Below, piece by piece: positions 47,727 through 59,098 of a DNA stretch of 64,000 nucleotides. The position numbers and the translations under genes are program-made. Location of the stretch: contig FN649758.1 in NCBI GenBank assembly GCA_000310025.1, positions 577,968-641,967 of the forward strand. The letters are read 5' to 3'. The notes under the pieces are model-generated. The model was not told the DNA's origin. It did no database searches and saw only the letters and a program-made list of their open reading frames with translations. Numbering within the stretch: the stretch's first letter is position 1; each line of letters begins with the position of its first letter. The stretch is from Ectocarpus siliculosus. Taxonomy: Eukaryota; Sar; Phaeophyceae; Ectocarpales; Ectocarpaceae.

Positions 47727-49445
47727 CCTGCTGGAGGGAGGGAGAGGGGTATACGCTCGATCTCTCAGGCAACTGGAGGAGGAGGAGGAGAAACAACGGC
47801 GCGCGATGGTGCGTGAGGCGGGCTGGGAGCTGCAAATCTACCATCATAAAATTCCAACTCTTGCACACCGCCACGGAATCCATTGTATGCGTCGGTTGTG
47901 TACGCATAATCAGAACAAATGATATTAATATTTCATCGAAAAAGCGCTTCCGACCCGAACTTGCGTGCTGGGTACGCACCGCTTGCCGTAGAGCCTGCTC
48001 GAGGCTGCTGCAAGAAACACACCTGGGTGGGACGCACACAGCTGGCTACAGCAGTCAGCTGGGGGTACCCCGCGCCTTTGCTGGTTCTCTCGCGAATTGT
48101 TGCCCCAACAAGTCAGTCGCAATTTTTTCTGCTGCTTGCGCTTGCAGCAAGCGGCGGCTTGCTCGCTTGTTCTATTTGGTCGCTGTGGAAGAACCGTTGA
48201 TCCCGCTCGATCTATTCGCGGATTCGCCGGGGTTTGGTTGGCCGGAATCCGGATCTTGAAGATTCGTTGAAGGTTGTTCGCCACTAGTGGCAGATTCGGG
48301 CGGGTGTGCTGGGCATATGTCGTGCTGGGATTTGAGCCTTGGTGGCAACCAAGAGGCTTGCGTGGGTCCAGGTAGTGAAGTTGGTCAGCGAGGAACTTTG
48401 AATACGTCTGAGCTCACGTGTGTTGACAACAACAGCCTGGCCCGTACCAAAATGAATTTGAAGTTCAACCTGTGACGTCATCTGCGAGATTTTTTACTTT
48501 TTACCCGAAAAAATGTCGCCGCTCCTCCGTCGAGATGAGAGCGGATGAGCGGATGAACTCCTACAATAATGTCTCAGACTCTTTTCTATGATGGAGATGG
48601 CTTCGTGGCGTCATATTAAGAAAAAATAAATAAAATCTCCATGTCGTGAGATATACTAAGGAATAATAAAAACACACACAGAAAGACTACCCATTCGAGA
48701 TATACCCACAGTCGAACGGGATGTGTGCATCTCACAAGGGTACTGCTCTACTGGAGACCACACCTATCACACATATATACGCACGCGCCGAGCTTCCTCG
48801 ATGTGGCTCTACAGCAGTTCTGCAGACTGGAGACCGCGCCCACGCACTCACCCCTCGTACGAACGTCTGTCGACGTTTTCACTTTTCGAACACAACTCCT
48901 CCTCCACACCCACCGCCCGCCACACACACACAGCAGCTCTGTTCACCGACCTTAGTGCTCGGTGTTGTTGGATGGAGAGTAGACTACATTAGTACATTAG
49001 TAGGAACAATCTACCAAGATGTGTAACCTTGATGGCTGGCACAGTTGACGGCTGTTCACTGCTGCTGCTGCTGTGTCAGACGCAACTACTACTGCTGTAC
49101 ACCACACTATTATTATACTGTCACTACAATGAAGACTGTACTCTGCCCCTCGTGGTAAGTATCCAGGCAGCAGTGTCGCTCCTGCTGCTGCTGTGTTGTT
49201 AACAGTAAGACTTCATCACATTCCGTCTGACTCCAACGGCGCGGATATTGTCTGTGCTGGCTTGCAATGTTGAATCAGTTATCGCATCACATACTTCGTA
49301 AAGTCTACATGTGAGTCTCGATCCCAGTAGTTTTTGCAGTCTGTCAGTGACTCTTCCTATCTAACGGCTTTTACACCCTCTGATTGGTCCGGCGTTGGTT
49401 CCTAGCCTTGACCCTCTCCAGCGCCCTCTCGCCGTTCCGCATTCC

Positions 49446-49471
49446 GAGAACGCGGCGCAGCCGCGTTCTCG
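49446..49471. repeat. Perfect GC-rich hairpin
   Basis: CGAGAACGCGGC, spacer GCA overlap, GCCGCGTTCTCG: a near-perfect 12-bp inverted repeat with a minimal loop, 40 bases upstream of the telomeric repeats. It could be a terminator-like or cruciform structure; no function is evident. Confidence 0.7.
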
Positions 49472-49508
49472 ACCAGTTCGCGGCCGCTAGGCCGTGCTTT
49501 GGCCGTGG

Positions 49509-49540
49509 GTGAGGGTTAGGGTTAGGGTTAGGGTTAGGGT
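49509..49540 (+). repeat. Interstitial telomeric repeat (TTAGGG)
   Basis: GAGGGTTAGGGTTAGGGTTA and continuation: four to five GGGTTA units inside unique sequence. A shorter GGATTAGGGTTAGGGTTG lies at 59247-59264. TTAGGG is the telomere unit reported for brown algae, so these are probably repair or fusion relics. Confidence 0.9.
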
Positions 49541-50541
49541 AGATGTGGGGTGAGGAACCTAGCCTTGCTCGCGTAAGGAACCTAGCCTTGCAAAGTGCAA
49601 CATCGGTTAGTCCTAAAGAGTCACTAACAGAGTGTAAATAGACCTCCTCGATCCCATGTGTGCGGCAACACGGGACTGTCGTCGAGATATTTTGTAACCG
49701 TTTTGAATGTGCTGGTGGTGTGTTGTTGCTGTGTTGTGTGTTGACGTGTCCATGTGCAAAGGACAACCTTCTTCTGGTGTTGCACCGCGCCGCGCTTCGT
49801 TGAACGGCAGTATGTTTTAGCTTGTATGGATGTGTTGCGGCAGACAAATCTCCACGATTTGCAGGACGAAACTCTAGACGAGAGTCGTTCGTTCCGCATG
49901 GTCAACCAGCGGCGACTACTGCTACAACAACCGCTGTCATGAGCACCTGGTACCACCAAGCGGACATTAGCCGCCAAATCAAGACGCAAGTGGATTGCTA
50001 CGAGGTGCGTCGCAGCGTTGTCTACTGTTGATTGTAATAGGGCGGATACTCGTGTTGCATGTGCTGTAACGTGCGATGGGGGCCCATCGCGGCGATTGAC
50101 TGTACATACATGCTCAACTAACTAACTACAGAATGTTGTTAGCTGACCGTATTGTGTGCTCTGTGTAGATAGCAGTGTAGTCTGACATACAAAAGTGTAC
50201 TCTGTAGTACAGCAGTCCATATCCGTGGTCTACAATTTGTTGTAGTACTGTAGACTACACATGCAGTCTACTGTACAGCCGACGCCTAGACAATGGCTGC
50301 TGCTGTACTATGTACAGCAACTAAAATAGCAGCGGGTTTGCCGAGTCCAACAGGGGTGAGCATCACAATAGAGATACCCTACGTAGGCGGATCTCACATG
50401 TTTTCCTCGCGCCTCTCCTGTTTATTCCTGGTTTATTCTTACAGCACTGCCCCATACCACACCCGCAGACCCGGCCGAGTGCGCGGCCGGCCACGATCCT
50501 CGGGACGTCCACCGCCTTTAAAAACAACGCTTACACGAGCG

Positions 50542-53500
50542 ATGCAACCGGACCCGTCGTCGATTCCCATCGATGTCGGCGACGGCTGTGGTCAGGCGAG
50601 CTATAAAATGTTCTGGGACGGAGACCCTAGCAAGCAGTCGTTCATCAATGTTGTGGGACTGTCATCACCTCAGGTCTCTCCATCGAGACCACGGCCTCTG
50701 TCGGCGCCCGCGCGAGGCGCGTATTTCTCTAGGTTTCACTCACCGAGACAAAAAGACCTATCCCAATGGTCAGTTGGAGGCTTCGAGGTCGGCAGCGAGC
50801 AGCCCATTCGTTCGAGCTCGAAACAGCATGCGTATGTGGCAAGAGAAAGGTCCCCCCGCTCCACGCACCAAGGAGAAAATGGCCTTGGCGTGGAGAGGGT
50901 GCCGGTGCTTGAACGAATGCGAGAGGATAGTTGCATGCGAGACGCCAAGCCAAGCATAGGGGACCGGAAGAGACTGGAGCGTCTGGGGCAGGCCCAGAGG
51001 CGAAACCTCGAGTTGATAGCTGCACTCCAGACGGCTAAAGCGAGGGCAGAGAAGAAGGCTAGGAGGGCTCAAGACAAGGTCAATACTCTACAGGTATGTT
51101 GACGTCGTACAGTAATAGCACCTGGTACGAAATGGTCATGACCTCGAGGCACATGCTTTGAGTCTCGACGAGTACGAATAAGCCCTCCCATCCCGTCTCT
51201 GACCCGAACTATTGCTTATGCTGTCATGGCTTGAACTTGAAATGGTTCGAAACGCACTCCGGTTGCGTTTGTGTTGTTGGATAATTCTTGCCGTACCCAC
51301 AGTGCTGAGGAAGTTTCGCATGACCACAGCTTCTTCATCTCGCCTTTACACGGTCATGGAGTTTATGACTGTAGACCGAGTCAAACAATGACCGAACAAA
51401 CAACTTGCAGCACGCCGAAGACTCTTCTTGCAACTCATGTGTCTTGCATGAAGGGTAAACCCGAACCCACGCCATAGTTCCCAGCTGCTCCAACTCCACG
51501 TACAACCCCGTAGATCACGGGCGCTCACGGTAGTCGTGCCCCCTAACCCGAATGGCCCGAATCACCCGCACTGCCCCTCGCCAACCTCCCGTAAGAACGA
51601 GCTGCGAAAACAAAACTCTCTACAACAACCCGCAATAGCCACTCAGCAGTGCAGCCCGATCAGCGGTGGCAGACCCAATGACAAAAGTCTGGCCAGCGCT
51701 TCTAGGCCAAAGTCGGCCCCACGACTGCGTCGGCCTTGCAGCAACGGCCAGCCGGCAACAGGCACGGCTAGTGCTTCAACGACCGCAGGCAGCGCTACTG
51801 CTATAGCCACGATAGACGAGAGGAATTCTGCGCAAGTCGCCGGCGTTGGAGGTAGACGTAGTACAGCAGCTGGCACAGCTCCCACCAGGGGTGGTTGGGT
51901 GGGGACGGCGAGAAGCGTAGCCAGTCCCAGGGAAACTGGTTACCACGTGGAAAGTCGAGGCAACGCTGGTGCCGGGAAGGAGCAACGTTTCCTCGCTGTT
52001 CGCCCTAAAAGCACTGCCAAGCCTTCCTGCCAGAAGGATGGCACTGCTTGCAGCAGGAGCTCAACTTTCCCGTGCGCAGCAGCACCGGGAAAGCGGAGAA
52101 GGTCAACCCTTGGGGGGGGCGACGTCGCCGATCGGGGTGACGCAGAATCGGCTGAAGCGGCTCTCGCTGGACGAGTTGGCGGAAAAGAGGGCAACGTCGC
52201 AGGTATAGAACTATTAGAAGAGACTAGCAAACCAAAGGAGTGCATCGACAATACCGCGCGGGACGGCTGCGTCCAGCGCAGCGACGACGGCGGCGGCGGC
52301 AGCAGCGGGGATACTCGCGGATACCATGTGAAGAGCAGCAGTCGACACGATACGGCCCCGAAGGTGCTCTTGGCGCGCGAAACGGAAGCTGCGCTTAGGC
52401 GCGAGCAGAGAGTGGTGGCGGCAAAGGAAAAGGAAGAGGAAGAGCTACGCCTGTCATCTTCGTTCCGCGCCAAGGAGGTGAGCAAGATCTCGACTCTCTA
52501 AATCGAGGTCTTGAGACAATCAAACTGAGCAGTTCAAGGTCTACAACCTTTGGCAGCTACTGACCTGTCTTCAACAACGTTTTGTCGGCCAGATTGACAC
52601 TTTTTCGCGTGACCAACACCGCTGTAGCCAGAGGCTCCCGAGGGAATCATCATCCCACACTACCATTCCCGTTGAGCACGACCGATCACCGCACCATTGT
52701 AGCGCTGATCATCACACCCATCCAAGAAAAAATATTCCACAGCGGTACTTGGGGAATACTATCGTTGTAAAGATTGGTTGAAAAATTGCGAAGCCAGGCT
52801 TTCGCTTCCCTCCCCAATACCACTTGCCACCATGCCTCACGGTATTCCTCTGACGCTCCGTTATTGTTATCGTCCGCGTTTTCTCAGCTGCATGCCACAA
52901 ACGGCCCCGATTGGGCGACTATCAAGGCGCACCAAGACCTTGTCCGGAAGCAGCGAACCAGAGATCGCGCCGCGTTTCTAGCCGCGACGTCTTCCCTTCC
53001 CGCGCGCATGGCGCGACACGCTGCCATGCAGGCCGTTGCTGAAGATCGGGCCAGTGCTAACGTGCGCAGCGGAGCTGGGGATAAGAGTGGTGAACATGGT
53101 AGGAGAGGGTCGATGGGCGGAGGGACGGGAACGGTGGATCCTGGGGACATCGGGCGGGTGATGCAGAGACGGCAAGAGAGGCGAGTCTTCGAGAACCGTG
53201 GACTTGTCGTCCAAACAGCATGTCATTTAGTATGTTTACCACCTCGAAGGAGACTGTTGACTGTGACGATGGTGGGCAGACGGAAGTGCATTTCCTATGA
53301 ATACCCATCCGCACACACGCCCATCGTGAATTCGAGTCTAGTACTATAGACAAAAACGTCGGGAACAAGCCCTTGGCACCTGCATGAGAATGCACGATGA
53401 TGCTCAGTCGAAAACCCATCACAATCGCTACGACGAAAAGGTTCGCTGACAGATAAGCTGTTGCTCCGTGCTGCTGAAGCTCGACCGTCTCAATTCACGT

Positions 53501-55642
53501 GCTTTTTTCGCAGGTACATATGTCGGAGATTTCTCGCGTGTGTCAAGAGATGCACCTATTGGCGAAGAACTGGTGTTGTGTTTGGGCATCAACAAATCTC
53601 ATAATCCGATCGTGATTGAACTCGGTGATTCCATGTTTGCACCGATACCGTGATGATGATGTGCTTCCTGCAAAAGGTGGGAAGCGTCGCTCGCCGCCGC
53701 GAAGGCTTCCTCTCGAGTCGCCGTAACCCGGCCCCTCACCCCGCCGATGGAAAAACGCCGCCTAGCTCAAGAGACCAAGCGACGAGCGAAGGAGAAAGCC
53801 GATCAGGTGAGCGACGAAGGTGGTGGCATCGTGGCATCGCAACAGAAAGGATGATATGGTTCACCATGAATAGTTCGCGAGAACGGGGATACTCTCCGTT
53901 TCTGGCGAAAGTTCGGCTCGGCGGGGCGGGTCCTCTGTCGATGGAGTGGGAAAGTTGAATGGGGAGCATCGCTTGGTTCCGAGCTGTGCGAAGAAGTACG
54001 GTGCATCTGTAGCTTTCTGACTGCCGGGGTTGCGGTCGTCATCGCTTGGTTGCCAGGACGTCCGAAGTCTGTCCATCTTTGGAACTTGCTAAGGAAGGCT
54101 CGCACCCTCGATACGACAGCAGTTCTCTGTATTAAGGTCACCCATCCTTGCATAAATCAGTAGCTGAGTCATCCTGGTTTCACTTATAAGCCACTGCCGT
54201 TGGAACGGCGAGCTCGAATCTCAGCTTATTTGTTCCAAGCGTTCCTCGGCGATCCAGCTCTAGGACGACGGCTGATAGAAAACGGTTCGCCTCCCTATAC
54301 ACTTCTGCCAAACCTTTGTCTCCTGGATATCACGTGCACAGAGCGCAAGAGAGGCGGCGGCGAATCAGCGGGTACAGGACGAGAGGCGGCAGTTTCAACA
54401 GCTCGTCGAGATGCACCGGGCCACCGGAAGCACCTTTAGAGAGACCAAGGCGTCCGTGAGGAAGGCCCAGGAGGCACGACAGAAGATTGTTGAGGACCTA
54501 GAGGTAACGTTCGTTCAACACGGAAGTGCATCAGCACCCTACTCCATTGATCGATCGATCTTGTCGCAGTCTTGCCAAATTATATGCTGCAGTGAGCCAT
54601 GCTTCAGCAAACAGAACTTCGTACTGATCCGACCTTCTTGACGGTACCTTCGAGCGCTAGTGGATACGTCACCCTGAAGTTCTCCAACTTCTCGGAGGTA
54701 TTCCTCGATGTTCCGACGAGGAATGCCTGATACATTCCAACAGCTTCTTCGCCGATGTATCGCGGAAAGCCTAGTTTGCGTGGTCTCGAATCGGAGTTCT
54801 TCGACTACGGGATGACAAGACGTAGGGAAGACAGAAACTGCGAGGGATGCGTTGAAAACAGGAAGACCTGAACAAAACAACGCTGAATGGTACTGACTTC
54901 TAGGACCCCCCCGCCCCTGACCCTTTCCCGAATGCTATGGCAATCAGCAAGAGGAGCGAGAGCGAGCGGTCGTGTTGGCGGAGGAGGCGCGTCAAAGAGA
55001 AGTCTCCCGCGCCGTCCGCGAGTACGTGGTAGCATCGGAGGCTAGGAGGCGGGAGGAACACGGGGCTGGGCCTCCCCTTGAAGAGCTCGTCCAACGAAAA
55101 AAGGCACGAAACGCATCTACCAGTGCTGAAGATGCACGGTGCTTGACACATGGAAGTACAGACCGCCGACACAAAGAAGCGACTTCTTGTGCTTGTAGCT
55201 CGTTTTTGGGTCATGGCATCATTACGCACAGCCGGTTTCTCCCCCCCGCGCCGGGGTCACCACTTTCGGAAAAAGGGGGGCGAGGTACTTGTTTTCTTTG
55301 TTGAAACTGGGGTCTACTAGGGCAAGTGAATAGGGATGTTGTAGGAGACAACGGTGGTTGGAATCGTGGTTGAGATGATCATATCAATGGCGCGATAACA
55401 AAGGCGTCCATTGTTGGGGAAGGTCCAATAATCGTCTTGATAGCAGTGACGTTGTTGTTACCGTCGGCGTCTTGAACCACAATCAACCCCTTTTACAGGA
55501 AGAGAAGCAGGCGGAGTTTCGAGAGAGGTGGAGGCTGAACCGATCGGGACTTCGCCAGGCTCTCCGCAAGCGGCCCAACCTGCTGGAGAGGCAGGAGAAG
55601 TTCGCTCAGCAGCACTCGAAACGGCTGGCCGATCAAGCCGCG
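50542..55642 (+). CDS. FAM161-like basic coiled-coil protein (partly resolved)
   Basis: Exons: 50542-51093, 51485-52477, 52888-~53098, ~53685-53806, 54342-54503, 54948-~55110 and 55499-55642. The first two junctions join in phase 0. Exon 1 begins MQPDPSSIPIDVGDGCGQAS and ends in a basic coiled coil (RAEKKARRAQDKVNTLQ). Exon 2 is long, Ser/Arg-rich and disordered. The junction of exons 2 and 3 creates SSFRAKELHATNGPDW, then DLVRKQRTRDRAAFLAATSS and LPARMARH. This matches the FAM161 pattern of F-K/R-A-K, charged helix, LPxRM. Later exons are helical (QRVQDERRQFQQLVEMHRAT; RERWRLNRSGLRQALRKRPN). FAM161 proteins bind microtubules at the ciliary base, which would suit flagellated swarmers (inference). 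The 53098/53685 junction and the donor of exon 6 are uncertain; AAG|GCACGA, a GC donor near 55109, gives the right phase. The terminal exon is not established. Confidence 0.6.
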
Positions 55643-56236
55643 GTGAGATTCCCCATGAATCAAGAGGACAGAACGTAACGCTCGTGCAGTGGGATTAGTT
55701 CTGCCTTTGGCGCAGAACTTAACCGTTTTAAGACTTGCCAGAGAGGGACAAGAGCAAGGCGAACAGGCGGGCAAAAGACGGCAAGGGTGACCTTTTTATG
55801 TTGTTTGTCCCTTTTTCATTCACGTCCACTGAGCCTGTCAGTCACCGTCCACGGGCGGACACATCGGCGAATGTCTATAGGAATGTCGATTAGCCACGCC
55901 ACATTATGCGAAAACTACTCCAGACTTGAACACAATTTCTCCTGGCGCGCTGGGAGGGGGGGGTCGTACACATACGAAAGGAGGTGGGTGCCGTTGACAA
56001 GGAGGTCAAAAAGAGATCAATGGAGGTGACCTGATCCAACATTTATTTTGGACACAAAGAGAACTGAGAGTAAACAACCAACCTTGTGACGTTGAGGGAT
56101 GGGTGTTGGCCACAGGACGCCACAAGGAGGCGGCGAAGTTAGAGGCCAAAATGTTCATCCTGAACAATCTGGTCAGCTTCGGCAGAAAACCCGACTGTAT
56201 TAATCTAGATTTGCAGAGCGTCTTGTCTAAGTGTTA
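55643..56236. other. Likely 3' end of the FAM161-like gene, unresolved
   Basis: After the last supported exon (donor GCG|GTGAGA at 55643), a short in-phase segment at about 55772-55795 (GCGAACAG acceptor, seven codons, TGA) could end the gene. I see no stronger candidate. Confidence 0.3.
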
Positions 56237-56306
56237 TATAGAAGCCGAAATCAAACCATTAGACTAATCAATTGACTAGTCCAATGGTTTGATTTCGGCT
56301 TCTATA
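56237..56306. repeat. Hairpin element (family H), copy 2
   Basis: Near-perfect inverted repeat with 24-bp arms: TATAGAAGCCGAAATCAAAC CATT (split for length) and its reverse complement ending GGTTTGATTTCGGCTTCTAT A, with a ~22-base loop. It would fold as one long hairpin. The same arms occur at 37225 and 56334. No coding content. Confidence 0.85.
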
Positions 56307-56333
56307 AACGTTAGTCGTGGGTTCGAGACCGTT

Positions 56334-56373
56334 TACAGAAGCCGAAATCAAACCATTGATTCCGGCTTCTATA
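56334..56373. repeat. Hairpin element (family H), copy 3, compact
   Basis: Starts TACAGAAGCCGAAATCAAAC and ends GATTCCGGCTTCTATA, only 27 bases after copy 2. The right arm is shortened, so the stem is about 14 bp. It looks like a deletion derivative or a local duplication of copy 2. Confidence 0.7.
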
Positions 56374-56503
56374 GTATCCACTGAGTGTTGGTTCCAGGGG
56401 TCAGGGGGTCAAGAGGCCAAGGAAGGCAACAAACAAATAAAAGTGTATCTTCTCCCTCAATATCCAATCTGGCTCTACCGTACCACAGAGCGCCAGAGAT
56501 TTT

Positions 56504-56992
56504 TTGGAGAGCACGGAAGGCTTCGCTGCGGCCGGGCGGCGCGCCTTGCCGGGCGGCGGAAAGGGATGGATGGAAAAGGCCGCCGCAGACGACGCGTTCA
56601 GCTCGAAAGAGAAGGCCGAGCTGGGCCTACCTGTTCTCGTCGAAGGCGACGACAACACCAGGAGGGCCAGCGCCGACGGCATTGCCGTAACCGACCAAGA
56701 CTTCGTCTTCGCCGGCTCCGCAGGCGACTCGCCCGGCGGTGACAGCAGTAGTGGCGGAGACCACGATGCGACATCGGGTTTGCGGGAAGCGAGGGGGGGA
56801 GGTGAATCAGAAGTGGCGGCAGAAGAAGCTGCCATGGCAGAGGGCGATGAAATGACGTCATCTTCGAGGCCGGCATCCGCCGGAGCAGAGGGCAGTAGTG
56901 CTACTGCTAGCGCGCAAGTCAGAGACGGCGCTCAACACCAAGAATGCATCCCGATCCCGGGAAGGGGACCAGAGGAGAAAATCCCAGTCTAA
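56504..56992 (+). CDS. Acidic, disordered coding segment, unassigned
   Basis: A 163-codon open frame rich in Ala, Gly, Ser, Glu and Asp: GGGKGWMEKAAADDAFSSKE, then KAELGLPVLVEGDDN and TDQDFVFAGSAGDSPGGDSS. Composition is consistent with a real disordered protein region, and a CCAG acceptor lies just upstream (about 56496). It could be a late exon of the FAM161-like gene, but the phase does not match its last supported exon, or it could be a separate gene. The antisense frames are shadows. Confidence 0.4.
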   Translation: MESTEGFAAAGRRALPGGGKGWMEKAAADDAFSSKEKAELGLPVLVEGDDNTRRASADGIAVTDQDFVFAGSAGDSPGGDSSSGGDHDATSGLREARGGGESEVAAEEAAMAEGDEMTSSSRPASAGAEGSSATASAQVRDGAQHQECIPIPGRGPEEKIPV

Positions 56993-58295
56993 CAGAACGA
57001 GCAGGGCGGAGACGAACGACGGGTCTGTGGATGGGAGCGCAGGCAGCGATAACATTTCTCGAGGAGGACAGCAGCAAGGAGGCCCCGCGGCTGGTTCGGT
57101 AGATAGAGTCGAACATGCCCCCAGTAGAAACAGAGAGTATCCTGTGGACGGGGGTTCATGACGCACGAACACTGCTGCTGCACAGAATATTGTGGCATCT
57201 AGAGACTCACGGCGGAAACGGAGAAAGCGGCAATCATGTGTAAGAAACAGATCATCTGGGCCTTGGACGTCTGAAGTGCCATTCGACTTGGTCCACGCCG
57301 CCCCGCGAGCTGCGAAGGCTCGGCGGTAAATATTGTGCACAGCAATACAAACATGGCAAACATGCAGCACGCTTGGCAACCTTCGTGCCCGGAATCGCGT
57401 TTTGATTGGTCAACTCCTTGGCGGACGCACTCTGCTCAGTCGACAACTCTTGGGCGATGGGCGCTGCCACCAATACACGTCACACCAGGCTATTGTACTG
57501 AGCGTTTGCCATCTATTCCATGTACAACAACGCACGCACCGAAGATTAAGAAAGGGAAGGACTCCGATGAAAACTCTAGGCACGCTGCTCAAACTTACGA
57601 CACCAACGAACCGCTGGGCGTACAACCCGCGTCGTACATGCGAACACAGACACGCGGTCCTGCAGGCTTGTGCCTTCCAGGCTACAATGTCTTTCTCTCA
57701 TTCTGCAGAGCCCTCATTGGGCAGAAAACAAAGGGTATGACTACACGCTTCGAGGAACATACTCTACTACTGGCATAAGCTAAGACGAACACTCGCTAAG
57801 ACGACCTACGGGGCCAGGAACAAACATGATTTCGAACACAAAACGTTCTTGTGTTGCTACAAGGGCTCCACACAGGTGGGGGCACACAGGTTGACATACA
57901 ATAGTACACATGCCCTCCAGTCCAACCGAGGGCCGCTTCACACAACCAATACGCCAACGCCACTAACATGCAGCAGTGCCACTATGGGCATATGCCCTCG
58001 TCTCCTGTATGCGGGACGGGCACAGAGAAGGGCGTTCGTTCTACACGAAACGAATGAAAAACTTAAGCACCGCACGCTCACTCTAAAAAAACACACACGG
58101 ACGGCACAAGTCACCGCATGTCGAGTACACCCCAGTGCAATACTGTGAGATGGTATCGACCCATATCAAACGACTTCTACGCCTGTCTAGCGCTGACGTC
58201 TCAGCGCGGCGAGCTCCATGACGCGGGACCTTGCCGGTGCTGTGATACTCTACACCCCAGACCCACAAATACACGAGAGGGCCTCCGGCATTCTT
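56993..58295. other. Intergenic, nothing recognised
   Basis: Convergent space between the plus-strand exons and the stop of the C2/PH gene. Overlapping frames of 130-147 codons at 57333-57778 have no recognisable feature. Confidence 0.35.
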
Positions 58296-59033
58296 TCAGT
58301 CTCTCTTAGTCTCCATGACGGAGGAGACGGCGTTCTCCAGGGCCTCCTTGGCAGCTACACTCTCGGCCATGAACGTAACCTGAACAACGAAAAGTTTGTG
58401 TTTGTGGGGGGGGGGGAGGGGGGGAGGGGGGGGGTATGGTACCGACATCAGACAACACGAGCAAGAGGTAGAGAATATCGCACAACGAACGAAAACAACA
58501 ACAGCGATGACGACGAAAACAACAGCAACGATAGCAAAAATACACCACGAGATCTAAAAAAGTGCTCGGCTATGCCGTTGTCTCTCCCAACTGCCACTCC
58601 AACTACCACGATGCCTATCTCAACAACAACAAAAACTACAGTAGTGGTAGAGTTGGTGACGGTTTGAACGTGTTGGAACCAATCGACGAGCGAGCATCTG
58701 CACCTTGTGCGGAAGACCGTCCGGGCTCCTGCCGAACACGCAGACCACCTTTCTCGGATCGGTCAGCTCCCTGGCCTCCAGCGGAGACAGGTGGGTAACG
58801 CCGGCGTGGCCCTGTGGAAAACCGCAATTTTGGTTGTTTCGTCTCAAGTCTCGACTAGTCAAGTCGAATTTCTGGACGCCAATCATTGTATTTTTATCGC
58901 GACCGGAGAGGCGTGAGGCGGAAACTGTCTGCATGGAGGCATGCGATAAACCCATGTAGCCAGTTCACACCAAGTAGCTGTTCATTTTTTCATATTGCTC
59001 GGGGTGGGTTGGTACTTACACATCATTACTTCC

Positions 59034-59098
<65 letters not shown>

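Larger units (their letters stand above)
47727..50541. promoter_or_regulatory. Divergent intergenic region with telomere-like tract
   Basis: Separates the start of the minus-strand coiled-coil gene from the start of the plus-strand FAM161-like gene. It contains the TTAGGG tract and hairpin described separately, and CTG/CAGCAG-rich scraps at 49060-49200. A short open segment at 49939-50003 followed by GTGCGT could be a 5' UTR exon, but its phase does not fit the downstream coding frame. Confidence 0.4.

Noticed and set aside
49371-49847. 158-codon minus-strand frame containing PNPNPNPN
   Set aside because: The repeat peptide is the translation of the telomeric TTAGGG tract.
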